Shown here piece by piece: positions 11,543-19,874 of a stretch of DNA of 64,000 bases; position 1 is the first letter of the stretch; each line of letters starts with the position of its first letter. A program made the position numbers and the translations under genes. The notes beneath the pieces were generated by a model. That model made no database searches. It saw only the letters and a list, made by a program, of their open reading frames with translations, and was not told the origin of the DNA. The stretch is from Clostridium zeae (GTDB lineage Bacteria > Bacillota > Clostridia > Clostridiales > Clostridiaceae): contig NZ_BMBA01000001.1 of the NCBI RefSeq assembly GCF_017312485.1, positions 1,812,396-1,876,395 on the forward strand, in the 5' to 3' direction.

Positions 11543-11674
11543 ATAATAAACTCCTTTATCGCTACATCAACTGAATATTAAAACATATCTTCGAATTTTC
11601 TAAATGTTATAGAAGAATTAAAAATAGTTTTATAATCGATAAGCTTTATCTTAATATCCTTCCCCATGCCCAAT

Positions 11675-12244
11675 TTATTTAACAATATCTCTCAAAATGT
11701 TTTTTAACTTGTTTAGAGGTAACCCAACTACACTATAATAGCAGCCGTTTATTTTCTCTACGAAAACACCTCCAAAGCCTTGGATTCCGTAAGAACCTGC
11801 TTTATCCATAGGTTCATCGGTATTTATGTACTCATCTATTTCTTCTTTTGATAATACAGAAAATGTAACATCAGTACATACGTAATCTGATATTAACTTA
11901 TTATTTTCAGTATTGATCACTGTGATTCCAGAATATACCTGATGAGTTTTGCCACTTAAAGATTTTAACATCTTAAAGGCATCTCCCTTATCTTTAGGTT
12001 TCCCCAAAACCTTGTCTTCTAAACTTACAACTGTATCAGCAGCAATTATTATACTAGGTTTTTTTATGTCGTTTCTTATATATTCTGCTTTACCAAGAGA
12101 TAATTCTTTAACATATTTACCTACATCCCCTGTAAATGCGATGGAATCTTCATCAAAAGAAGATGGTATAACCTCGTACTCTTTAACCAATCTACTGAGA
12201 AGTTCTTTTCTCCTATCAGAAGCCGAAGCTAATATAAAATTCAA
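11675..12244 (-). CDS. maf: Maf-like nucleotide pyrophosphatase
   Basis: A 189-residue protein with the Maf signature LASASDRRKELL at the N-terminus (Ser/Arg phosphate contacts), ADTVVSLEDKVLGKPKD in the middle and SYGIQGFGGVFVEKI near the C-terminus. Family members hydrolyse non-canonical or modified nucleoside triphosphates (dTTP/UTP class) and affect septation when overexpressed. It lies between the DUF4321 gene and radC in the order maf-radC-mreB known from many Firmicutes. The 130-bp gap to radC contains no recognised gene. Confidence 0.94.
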   Translation of the reverse strand: MNFILASASDRRKELLSRLVKEYEVIPSSFDEDSIAFTGDVGKYVKELSLGKAEYIRNDIKKPSIIIAADTVVSLEDKVLGKPKDKGDAFKMLKSLSGKTHQVYSGITVINTENNKLISDYVCTDVTFSVLSKEEIDEYINTDEPMDKAGSYGIQGFGGVFVEKINGCYYSVVGLPLNKLKNILRDIVK

Positions 12245-12255
12245 ATTATCACATC

Positions 12256-12516
12256 CTAATACCTTTTATATAGTATTATTGCCAATATAACTCCAATAAT
12301 TGATAGAATATTTATTTTTATACTCATACCGATTGTTAAAAGAAATACTTTCAAATCTAGTGCAACTGGCGTAGGCGTACCAATAGAATATGAAGTCTTT
12401 AAAAACTTTACCGAACTAAATTTATCACCTAAAATTTCTCCAGCTAGACTTCCTAACAATAAGCCTAAAAAGATAAAAAATATAAGTATACCAACGTTTT
12501 TAGAACCTGCCTTCAT
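12256..12516 (-). CDS. DUF4321 small membrane protein
   Basis: An 86-residue protein from ATG 12516, chosen because AGGTGGGGGT lies just upstream; an in-frame start 14 codons earlier lacks a binding site. It has two hydrophobic helices, one near the N-terminus (about 8-27, with GLLLGSLAGEILGD) and one at the C-terminus (about 62-83). The intervening segment contains SIGTPTPVALDLKVF. This layout and location next to maf match the DUF4321 family of clostridia, which has no known function. It is 11 bases from maf and probably shares its transcript. Confidence 0.85.
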   Translation of the reverse strand: MKAGSKNVGILIFFIFLGLLLGSLAGEILGDKFSSVKFLKTSYSIGTPTPVALDLKVFLLTIGMSIKINILSIIGVILAIILYKRY

Positions 12517-12831
12517 TGCTACCCCCACCTTATTTTTACATCTTTTATAGTTTATCATTTAATAAATGTTATAACAAGGGTATTTGTTTTTTTTTAAAGT
12601 TTTTTTATAATATTGGTAAATTAAGTGAAAAAGCCCTCCGCTCATGGTTTATTATCTTATATTTTGTCTTAAATATGGTTAAGAAAATATTAAAATTCTT
12701 GTATGTAATCGACTTCTTTTCACTATTATTTTAAACATTCTATTAACAGCTTTTCTTAAATGAAAAAGTTTGTACTAAATATTTGATTAAACCGAATTTT
12801 AACTCTATTTATTCGTTAAACAAAAAACAAA

Positions 12832-12926
12832 AATATACCACTCCATTAAGAAAGCACATCTAAAAATTCATAATATCTTACGAACTCTTTTTAAATGCGT
12901 ATTTCATAATGAAGTGGCATATACAT
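12832..12926. repeat. 97-bp AGATGTAC-family palindromic element (divergent copy)
   Basis: Ends ATATACCACTCC and GAAGTGGCATAT form inverted termini around an AT-rich centre, matching the CCACTTC/GAAGTGG ends of the copies at 62894 and 47518. It lies in the 12559-12939 gap between the DUF4321 and SPOR genes. Apart from the element this gap holds only AT-rich DNA. Confidence 0.6.
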
Positions 12927-12939
12927 ATAATAATTTTTT

Positions 12940-13635
12940 CTATTTCACTTTAAAGTTACTAAGTGCTGTAAATATTGTTCCATATGAACTTTCAATATTA
13001 TCTTTACTCATTTCAGCTGGCAAATCGTTTATACTTTTTTTCAAAGTTTGAAATATGCTAAAATACTCACTCTTACTATCTTCTTGAAGACTGTTTGTCC
13101 ATTTTTTAAATTCATCAGTCTTAACACTCTTAGTATCTTTACCTTCTAGGGTATGGATTACTTGAAGATATCCACTTACCATTTCTGCTAATTCTTTTGA
13201 GCACAGCTCCTTATTACTTATTTCAAAATTCACTTTTAGGTTAGTTACACCAGCTGCTGTAAGGTCCTTTGAAAGCTTATCAGCTTCATCAGTCTTACCA
13301 ATCAAAACTCCTACTCTAAATCTATCATTATCTTTTAAAGTAAAAGAATTATACTTATCTTTTAGTTTATTCTTATTGTCATCTGCATTTTCTTTTTTCG
13401 AATAATATCCACATTGAACTAATGAAAAAACTGTAGTATCTTCTTTGTTTGTATTTCCCACCTGTTCAGTGGTGTTAGTCTTAGGGCTATTCGCAGCATC
13501 AGGGGTTTTATTAAATATTATTTTCGCCAGTGCAGTTCCTAAGGTTAATGCTACAACTACCACTATTACTAAAAAAACCATCACTTTTCCACCATTCGTC
13601 TGTCTCTTATTTAGATCGTATCTTGTGTATTTCAT
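12940..13635 (-). CDS. SPOR-domain membrane protein
   Basis: A 231-residue protein from ATG 13635 (GAGGTG six bases upstream; a GTG three codons earlier overlaps the site). Short basic cytoplasmic N-terminus, one membrane helix (about 17-38), a linker rich in Asn/Thr/Lys, then a SPOR-like domain (about 68-135, FSLVQCGYYSKKENADD pattern) and a helical C-terminal extension of about 100 residues. SPOR domains bind denuded glycan at septa, which suggests a role in division or spore-cortex work. It is monocistronic. The function of the C-terminal extension is unknown. Confidence 0.75.
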   Translation of the reverse strand: MKYTRYDLNKRQTNGGKVMVFLVIVVVVALTLGTALAKIIFNKTPDAANSPKTNTTEQVGNTNKEDTTVFSLVQCGYYSKKENADDNKNKLKDKYNSFTLKDNDRFRVGVLIGKTDEADKLSKDLTAAGVTNLKVNFEISNKELCSKELAEMVSGYLQVIHTLEGKDTKSVKTDEFKKWTNSLQEDSKSEYFSIFQTLKKSINDLPAEMSKDNIESSYGTIFTALSNFKVK

Positions 13636-13965
13636 TTCCTTCACCTCGCTATTTTTTATTCCTAAGAATAATTGTACTTATAAATATTTGTATTTATAAA
13701 TGTCTCAAGTTATGACTATGTTTTTTATTTTTTAGTATTTGTATATAGCGAAATTAATTACTTGTATTTTCGATCTAATGTTCTAAAGGTTAGTGGTACG
13801 TGCAGAGTGTAACTTTTAAACGACAAGTATTATTGTAATTTTGCCAAGTAAACTTGCTCTTGTTTTATGTATAGCTTTAGATAAAAAGTTCGAAGATTTA
13901 TTTTATTTTGATCAACTTTATCACAGAGATGCATTTATTAATTAATTGTTTATTTTTACTATACT

Positions 13966-14069
13966 TATAGGGTTCCTATGTCAACCATTAATTTATACAC
14001 ACCAGAAAACCCTAACAAACTATGATTTTCGAACAAGTATAAATTAAGTTTCGACATAGAAACCCTATA
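13966..14069. repeat. 104-bp MITE-like element with 33-bp terminal inverted repeats
   Basis: The left end TATAGGGTTCCTATGTC and the right end GACATAGAAACCCTATA are inverted copies; extended over 33 bp, 27 positions match. The core is short and has no open reading frame. It is unrelated to the 97-bp family. It lies in the 13645-14127 gap just downstream of the ABC exporter genes and might also act as their transcription stop. No target-site duplication could be firmly identified. Confidence 0.65.
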
Positions 14070-14127
14070 TAAATGTTTTGATAATTATATATATTAAATG
14101 TTATTTCACCAAAACCATAACTCACTA

Positions 14128-15909
14128 TTACACAGCATTTAATATATCAAATTGAGAATTATATAACTTAAAGTAAGCTCCTTTACAGTTAATTAACTCA
14201 TTATGAGTGCCTTGTTCCAATATTACACCTTTATCTATATACATTATCTGAGATGAATTTTTTATAGTAGATAATCTATGAGCAATGATAAAAGATGTTC
14301 TACCTTTTAGTAAATTGTCTAATCCTTCTTGAAGCAAGATTTCTGTTTTAGTATCTATACTCGAGGTTGCTTCGTCTAGTATTAATACCTTTGGATCTGC
14401 AAGAAGAGCTCTTGCAAAGGAAATAAGTTGTCTTTGTCCAACAGATAGTCGTGTACCTCTTTCATTAACTTCTGTTTCATATCCATCCTTAAGCTGACAT
14501 ATAAAATCATGGGCCCTCACAATTTTAGCGGCTTCTATAACCTCTTCATCTGTTGCATCAAGCTTACCATATCTTATGTTATCCATTATTGTTCCAGAAA
14601 ATATAAAAGAATCTTGAAGCATGACTCCCATTTGCTTTCTTAAAGAGTTTAGAGTTACAGTGCTTATATCTGTTTCATCTATTAGTACTGTTCCATTTTC
14701 TATATTATAAAATCTACTTAATAAATTAACTATTGTGGTCTTCCCAGCTCCTGTAGGTCCAACTAGTGCAACAGTCTCCCCTGCTTTCACATTGAAGTTT
14801 ATGTCTTTTAGTATAGGCTTGTTATCTTCATATTCAAAGGTTATATTTCTAAACTCTACATCACCTTTTATTGTTTTCATCTCCCTAGCACCTGCTAAAT
14901 CAGTAACTACAGGTTTTTCATCCATAGCCTCAAATATTCTTTCAAGATATGCCATTGCTGTTATTATAGAATTATAAAAATTACCTATGTTTAAAATTGG
15001 ATTCCAAAATCTCCACACATACCCAACGAAGGCAACTAATACACCTACTGACACCTCTGCTGACAAGTAATATATACCTGCTATATATATTAATGATACA
15101 GTTAGTGTAGAAATTATTTCTACTGATGGCCAAAGCAGGAATTGTATACTTACAGCTTTCAACCACGAAGTTCTATAATTATCACATACTTCTCTAAATA
15201 TTCTTAAATTCTCTTCTTCTCTAGCAAAAGACTGCGTAACCTTTATACCATTTATACTTTCATGTATATATGCATTCATATTTGATTGCTTACTGCTTAA
15301 AATCTGATAGGCTTTTCTTTGAGCCTTTTTAAGAACCATAACTACAAGTAAAAGCACTGGTATTCCTACTATACTAATTAAAGTAAGCTTTACATCTATG
15401 GCAAGCATAAAACCAATTGCCATAAATAAACTAAGTGTATCTGTAATAAGATTTATTAATCCGTTTGATAGTAAGTCACTTAAGGAATTAATATAATTAA
15501 CCACTCTTACTAAGATCTTTCCATGTGGCCTATTGTCATAGTAACTAAAAGGAAGTCTTTGAAGATTGGAGAATAAATCTAATCTCATTTTTCTAAGTAC
15601 ATTTTGGCCAATCATAGACATTGATCTTATTCTATACTTCATGCATACACCAGTTATCATCAAGGTTAAAAGAAATATAATCGCTAATATTGCAAGTCCT
15701 CTTATATCTTTATTAGGTATCTTATCATCCATTGCTACCTTAATTAAATATGGACCTAGTAAACTTGCCATATTTGCTAAGAACATAAGTGAAACAGTTA
15801 TAGTTATGTCTTTTTTATAAGGTTTTATATATGTTAAAAGCCTTTTTAGATGTTCTAAACTAAAACTGCTCTCAAGCTCTTCATCAACATCAAATTTATT
15901 TCTAGCCAT
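14128..15909 (-). CDS. ABC exporter subunit B (half-transporter, catalytically competent Walker B)
   Basis: A 593-residue half-transporter with six N-terminal membrane helices (type I exporter fold) and a nucleotide-binding domain. Walker A GPTGAGKTT is near 385, Walker B LILDEATS near 509 with the catalytic Glu, and the H-loop His in IIAHRLS. The signature reads LSVGQ instead of LSGGQ. It starts with TAATG overlap on the preceding half-transporter gene, so the two are co-expressed and most likely form a heterodimer. Members of this class export lipids, drugs or peptides; the substrate cannot be read from sequence. Confidence 0.92.
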   Translation of the reverse strand: MARNKFDVDEELESSFSLEHLKRLLTYIKPYKKDITITVSLMFLANMASLLGPYLIKVAMDDKIPNKDIRGLAILAIIFLLTLMITGVCMKYRIRSMSMIGQNVLRKMRLDLFSNLQRLPFSYYDNRPHGKILVRVVNYINSLSDLLSNGLINLITDTLSLFMAIGFMLAIDVKLTLISIVGIPVLLLVVMVLKKAQRKAYQILSSKQSNMNAYIHESINGIKVTQSFAREEENLRIFREVCDNYRTSWLKAVSIQFLLWPSVEIISTLTVSLIYIAGIYYLSAEVSVGVLVAFVGYVWRFWNPILNIGNFYNSIITAMAYLERIFEAMDEKPVVTDLAGAREMKTIKGDVEFRNITFEYEDNKPILKDINFNVKAGETVALVGPTGAGKTTIVNLLSRFYNIENGTVLIDETDISTVTLNSLRKQMGVMLQDSFIFSGTIMDNIRYGKLDATDEEVIEAAKIVRAHDFICQLKDGYETEVNERGTRLSVGQRQLISFARALLADPKVLILDEATSSIDTKTEILLQEGLDNLLKGRTSFIIAHRLSTIKNSSQIMYIDKGVILEQGTHNELINCKGAYFKLYNSQFDILNAV

Positions 15910-17651
15910 TACACAGCCCCCCTTACTACATCAAAATCTCCGAACTGGTTTGCATAAACACTATAATAGTAGCCTCTCTTCTTTAGCAATTCCTCATGAG
16001 TTCCTCTTTCTATTACCTTACCATCATCTAGAACCAAAATAAGGTCTGCATTTTTTACAGAGGAAATTCTATGAGCTATAATAAAATTAGTTCTATTCTC
16101 ATAAATTGATCTCAGTTCCTTGTGTATCTTTAATTCTGTCTCCATGTCTACACTTGAAGTAGTATCATCTAATATCAATATTGAAGGATTTTTCAGTAAT
16201 GCTCTTGCCAAAGCTATTCTCTGCTTTTGACCTCCAGAAAGTCCAACTCCTCTCTCACCAATTATTGTGTCGTAGCCTTCTGGCATGTTCACTATAAACT
16301 CATGGGCACCAGCTACATTTGCAACTCTTTGAACCTGCTCAAAAGTAGCTTCAGGTCTTCCATAAGCTATATTTCCCTCTATAGTGTCAGAAAAAAGGAA
16401 TATATCTTGCATTGCAACTGCTATCCTATCTCGAAGCTTAATAATATCAAGTTTTCTAATATCTACTCCGTCAATTTCTATTTTTCCTTTCGTAACATCA
16501 TAGAATCTGCAGATTAAATTAACTAGAGTTGATTTACCAGCTCCTGTAGGTCCAAGTATACCAATTGTTTGTCCTGACTTTATCTCAAAGGATATATCAT
16601 TAAGTATCTCTTCATTTTCATAACTGAAGCTTACATTTTCAAACTTTATATCTCCTCTTATCCCATTAACAATTTGTTTCTCCTTTTGACTTTTGATTTT
16701 TACCTCTGCATTTAATAAATCCCTTATCTTATAGGTTGATGCTACGTATCTTTCAAAATCATTTATAAGCCATCCAGCCATACGCATAGGGTTGTTCAGT
16801 GCCCATATAAACCCATTAAACACAACTAAATCCCCCATGGTCATAGTGCCATGTGCAACCATAATCCCACCTACTAACATCATTATCACAGATAATACAC
16901 CAGCAAGTGAATCCAAAACTGGAAGATACTTCTCCCAAATCTTAGCGGATTTCAAATTTTTAACTTTATAATCAACATTAGCTTTATCAAACTTTTCAAT
17001 CTCATATCGCTCTTTAGCAAAAGCCTTTACCACTCTGTTTCCACTTATATTTTCTTGAACTACCGAATTAAGCTTTGAAAAACTTTCTCTTATGGCATAG
17101 AAGGTAGGGCCAACTTCTTTTGTCATCCTTGTTGCTAAAAATCCTATAATAGGAGTTATAAGTATTAGTGCTATTGTTAGTCTTACATTTACAGTAAACA
17201 TCATAATCACAGCAAAAATAAATAAAGTCAGGTTTTCAAATACGTTGTATACAACCCAAGCTACAAAATGTCTTATAGCATCTGTATCACCAGTCATACG
17301 TGCCATTAAATCACCAGTTCGAGTATTGTTGTAGTACTCAAAATCCATCTTTAAGAGTTTTTTGTATAAATCTTCTCGTATCTTAAATATCACGTCTTGA
17401 GAAACAAGCTCGAAAATCATCTGAAAAATATATCTGTCAATTGCCTTTATTATAGAAACTCCAATCATCATTAACAGTATTGATATAAGAATCTTTTTGT
17501 CACCACCACCAATTACTTGATCTACAATCTTACCTGAAAGAAATGGATTTATCATGTTAAGTGCTGATGCAATTAAGACCATAAATAGTGCGATAAAATA
17601 CTTCAACTTGTACCTTTTCATATAACCCCATATCCATTTTAGACTACCCAT
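15909..17651 (-). CDS. ABC exporter subunit A (half-transporter, degenerate Walker B)
   Basis: A 580-residue half-transporter with six membrane helices and a nucleotide-binding domain. Walker A GPTGAGKST is near 368 and the canonical signature LSGGQ near 470. Walker B LILDDTTS near 493 has Asp where the catalytic Glu normally sits. With the LSVGQ signature of the partner gene, this predicts one degenerate and one active ATP site, the known pattern of heterodimeric exporters such as TM287/288 and BmrCD. It is divergently oriented to an AraC-type regulator 238 bp away, which may control it. Confidence 0.92.
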   Translation of the reverse strand: MGSLKWIWGYMKRYKLKYFIALFMVLIASALNMINPFLSGKIVDQVIGGGDKKILISILLMMIGVSIIKAIDRYIFQMIFELVSQDVIFKIREDLYKKLLKMDFEYYNNTRTGDLMARMTGDTDAIRHFVAWVVYNVFENLTLFIFAVIMMFTVNVRLTIALILITPIIGFLATRMTKEVGPTFYAIRESFSKLNSVVQENISGNRVVKAFAKERYEIEKFDKANVDYKVKNLKSAKIWEKYLPVLDSLAGVLSVIMMLVGGIMVAHGTMTMGDLVVFNGFIWALNNPMRMAGWLINDFERYVASTYKIRDLLNAEVKIKSQKEKQIVNGIRGDIKFENVSFSYENEEILNDISFEIKSGQTIGILGPTGAGKSTLVNLICRFYDVTKGKIEIDGVDIRKLDIIKLRDRIAVAMQDIFLFSDTIEGNIAYGRPEATFEQVQRVANVAGAHEFIVNMPEGYDTIIGERGVGLSGGQKQRIALARALLKNPSILILDDTTSSVDMETELKIHKELRSIYENRTNFIIAHRISSVKNADLILVLDDGKVIERGTHEELLKKRGYYYSVYANQFGDFDVVRGAV

Positions 17652-17831
17652 TTTTTCTCCCCTTCCTTAATTGATGTACTATTTATATTAGACTCAATAT
17701 GCCTATTTCGTTCTAAAAGATTTTATTTATGCTTTGAAAATAAAATAAATTAAACTAGTACACCCTTACTTTTATTACAGATAAATTATTGCTTAAATAT
17801 TAAAAAATATAAATGTAATTTCTTAAACTAT

Positions 17832-17866
17832 TGATGTATATTCTTATACTGATGTATATTTATAAT
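17832..17866 (+). promoter_or_regulatory. direct repeats and -10 upstream of the AraC gene
   Basis: TGATGTATATT occurs twice (17832-17842 and 17850-17860), 18 bp apart in the same orientation, immediately followed by TATAAT (17861-17866). No good -35 is present. This looks like an activator-type operator overlapping an activator-dependent promoter, possibly bound by the AraC protein encoded at 17890. Inference only. Confidence 0.45.
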
Positions 17867-17889
17867 GTACTATTGTTAGGGGTGATAAA

Positions 17890-18723
17890 ATGTGTTACAC
17901 AGGTATAAGTGCTCAGTCCTTCAATCCTCAAATCTTATATGTTTTTAATGCTGTGAATAGAGGGGCCATGGAGACTCAATATCATAGTCATGACTTTATT
18001 GAGCTAAGCATTATTATCGATGGATTTGTTGAATATAATATAGAAAAAGAAAGTATGCTGATAAATAAAGGTGACATACTTCTTTTTAACCCAGGTGTGT
18101 ATCATAAAGAATTTATAACTGATGAATCAGATCTACATGAACTTCATATTGGCATAACTAACTTCCGATTGGAAGGTTTTAAGAAAAACTTTATCTTAAC
18201 CAAAGACAATTCTCCTGTAATAAGGTTAAAGAAGCACGCAGAAGAATTTTTTAATTGTTGTACTGATATAATCGAAGAACAGAAAAATAATGCACTTGGA
18301 TACGATTTAGTGCTAAAGGCTCTAGTTATGAAACTTTTAGTTATACTTCTTAGGGAAACTCATTTTAAGGAAAGCGTAAAAAATACAGTGAAATATTCTT
18401 TCGAATCAACTGATAAGCAAAACTTAGTAAAGTCAATAATAGATTTTATGAACGAAAACTACATGAATGAGATATCTTTAGATAAAATAGCTAAAAACAT
18501 GTACTTAAGTCCGGTATATATCTCTAAGATCTTTAAAGAAGAAACCGGTGATTCTCCTATAAATTACTTGATAAAAATAAGATTGGAAAAAGCTAAAGCA
18601 CTGTTAGAGATGGAAAGGTTACCAGTAAAACTAGCGGCTAAAAGCGTTGGTTATGAGGATGCATATTACTTTAGCAAATTATTTAAGAAGTACTATGGCG
18701 TTTCGCCTTCAAAAGTTAGTTAA
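17890..18723 (+). CDS. AraC-family transcriptional regulator
   Basis: A 277-residue protein. The N-terminal half is cupin-like (HSHDFIELSIIIDG, followed by GDILLFNPGVYHKE), the usual ligand-sensing arm. The C-terminal 100 residues are two helix-turn-helix motifs ending in GYEDAYYFSKLFKKYYGVSPSKVS, the AraC signature. AGGGGTG precedes the start. It is divergent from the heterodimeric ABC exporter and is a reasonable candidate for its regulator. Ligand unknown. The gene ends in a strong terminator. Confidence 0.92.
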   Translation: MCYTGISAQSFNPQILYVFNAVNRGAMETQYHSHDFIELSIIIDGFVEYNIEKESMLINKGDILLFNPGVYHKEFITDESDLHELHIGITNFRLEGFKKNFILTKDNSPVIRLKKHAEEFFNCCTDIIEEQKNNALGYDLVLKALVMKLLVILLRETHFKESVKNTVKYSFESTDKQNLVKSIIDFMNENYMNEISLDKIAKNMYLSPVYISKIFKEETGDSPINYLIKIRLEKAKALLEMERLPVKLAAKSVGYEDAYYFSKLFKKYYGVSPSKVS

Positions 18724-18729
18724 TATTAT

Positions 18730-18780
18730 AAGACCATGCATATAATTGAATTTAATACTTCAATCATGCATGGTCTTTAA
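18730..18780 (+). terminator. terminator of the AraC gene
   Basis: A 12-bp perfect stem AAGACCATGCAT (18730-18741) / ATGCATGGTCTT (18766-18777) with a 24-nt loop, followed by TAATCT. The T tract is weak. Confidence 0.75.
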
Positions 18781-18837
18781 TCTAGCGTTAGTTGAAATTA
18801 CTTGGAATTCATTGTAATTTTATACTTTTCTATAAAG

Positions 18838-18869
18838 TAAAAAATCCTGTGCTTTTAAGCACAGGATTT
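18838..18869 (-). terminator. terminator of the NlpC/P60 gene
   Basis: A 13-bp perfect stem AAATCCTGTGCTT (18842-18854) / AAGCACAGGATTT (18857-18869). On the minus strand it runs into TTTTTTAC. It lies 18 bases beyond the stop codon of the 18887 gene. Confidence 0.88.
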
Positions 18870-18886
18870 ACTTATTCCTAATAATT

Positions 18887-19519
18887 CTAATTCTTTATTC
18901 TTCTTGCTCCAGCATACCTGCTAGAATAATAAGATTCACTTAAAGAACTTACAGTTACATTTTTTCCTGATGATGGAGCATGTATAAAATCTCCACCGCC
19001 TATATATATTCCAACATGGCTTATTGGACCATAAGTATTGAAGAACACTAGGTCTCCTGGACTAAGATTTCCTTTAGATACTGAAGTACCCATAGCATAC
19101 TGAGCACCAGTATAATGTGGCAAGCTTACACCAAGCTTAGCATAAACATATTGTGTAAGACCAGAACAATCAAAAGCTCTTGGCCCAGCTGCACCAAATA
19201 CATAAGGTCTACCTAAGTATTGGTATGCAATTGAAACTGCACCGCCACCTGCGGTTGAAGTGCCTCCTCTTGAAGCATTTGTATTTCCACTTGATTTGCT
19301 ACTTCCAGATGACTTGCTTTTAGATTTTGAATCACTACTGTCTTCGCTCTTCGGTGCTATAATTGTTTTATTGTTGCTCTTTAGTTCAGCTGTCTTTAAA
19401 ACAATCCCTTGTTCACTCTTAGCCGTTGTGTCTGCTTTCGCTTCCCTAGATGAGGCTAGTCCAAACGCTAAAGTTGAGCAAATAAAGCCTGCTGCTATAA
19501 TCTTAAGTCCTTTCCTCAT
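18887..19519 (-). CDS. secreted NlpC/P60 endopeptidase
   Basis: A 210-residue protein from ATG 19519 (GGGGAG six bases upstream). Signal peptide about 1-29, probable cleavage after the AKA of SSREAKADT, then a Ser/Lys/Gly-rich linker (about 60-93) and a C-terminal NlpC/P60 domain. Catalytic residues are Cys118 in FDCSGLTQY, His168 in SHVGIYIGG and His180 in FIHAPSSG. These enzymes cut D-glutamyl-diaminopimelate bonds in peptidoglycan. No cell-wall-binding repeats are present, so it may diffuse or rely on the linker. It has a good sigma-A-type promoter about 100 bases upstream. Confidence 0.93.
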   Translation of the reverse strand: MRKGLKIIAAGFICSTLAFGLASSREAKADTTAKSEQGIVLKTAELKSNNKTIIAPKSEDSSDSKSKSKSSGSSKSSGNTNASRGGTSTAGGGAVSIAYQYLGRPYVFGAAGPRAFDCSGLTQYVYAKLGVSLPHYTGAQYAMGTSVSKGNLSPGDLVFFNTYGPISHVGIYIGGGDFIHAPSSGKNVTVSSLSESYYSSRYAGARRIKN

Positions 19520-19629
19520 TATGTTCTCCCCTCTCATACTTAATTATCCCCTAAGTCTCTTTTTTCTAATGTTAACCTTTTCATTCATATATACAAATTT
19601 GTTTGTCACCACTTTGTAACTACCTTTAC

Positions 19630-19659
19630 ATTATAGTAAACTTTTGTATGGTAGGTCAA
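19630..19659 (-). promoter_or_regulatory. sigma-A-like promoter of the NlpC/P60 gene
   Basis: On the minus strand, TTGACC (19659-19654), an 18-bp spacer and TATAAT (19635-19630). The predicted transcript starts near 19623, giving a leader of about 100 bases. The rest of the 19538-19874 gap holds only the pepD terminator. Confidence 0.65.
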
Positions 19660-19800
19660 GGAATTTAATAAAATATTTATGAAATATTCATAAACATTTT
19701 TATTTTTACTAATAAAACTTCACTTTACCAGCTTATTTATAACTTTCCACTAATATTTTTATTAATTTAGCAATAAGCGCCAAATTTATATAATCAAAAA

Positions 19801-19850
19801 AATAAATGGCCATTAAGAAGTTTTATTTTCTTTCATGGCCACTTATTTTT
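19801..19850 (-). terminator. terminator of the peptidase D gene
   Basis: Stem of ATAAATGGCCAT (19802-19813) against ATGGCCACTTAT (19835-19846), one mismatch, with T-rich flanks on both sides. It lies 25 bases past the 19875 stop codon. Confidence 0.75.
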
Positions 19851-19874
19851 CTCATATTAAATTTTATAGTATTT

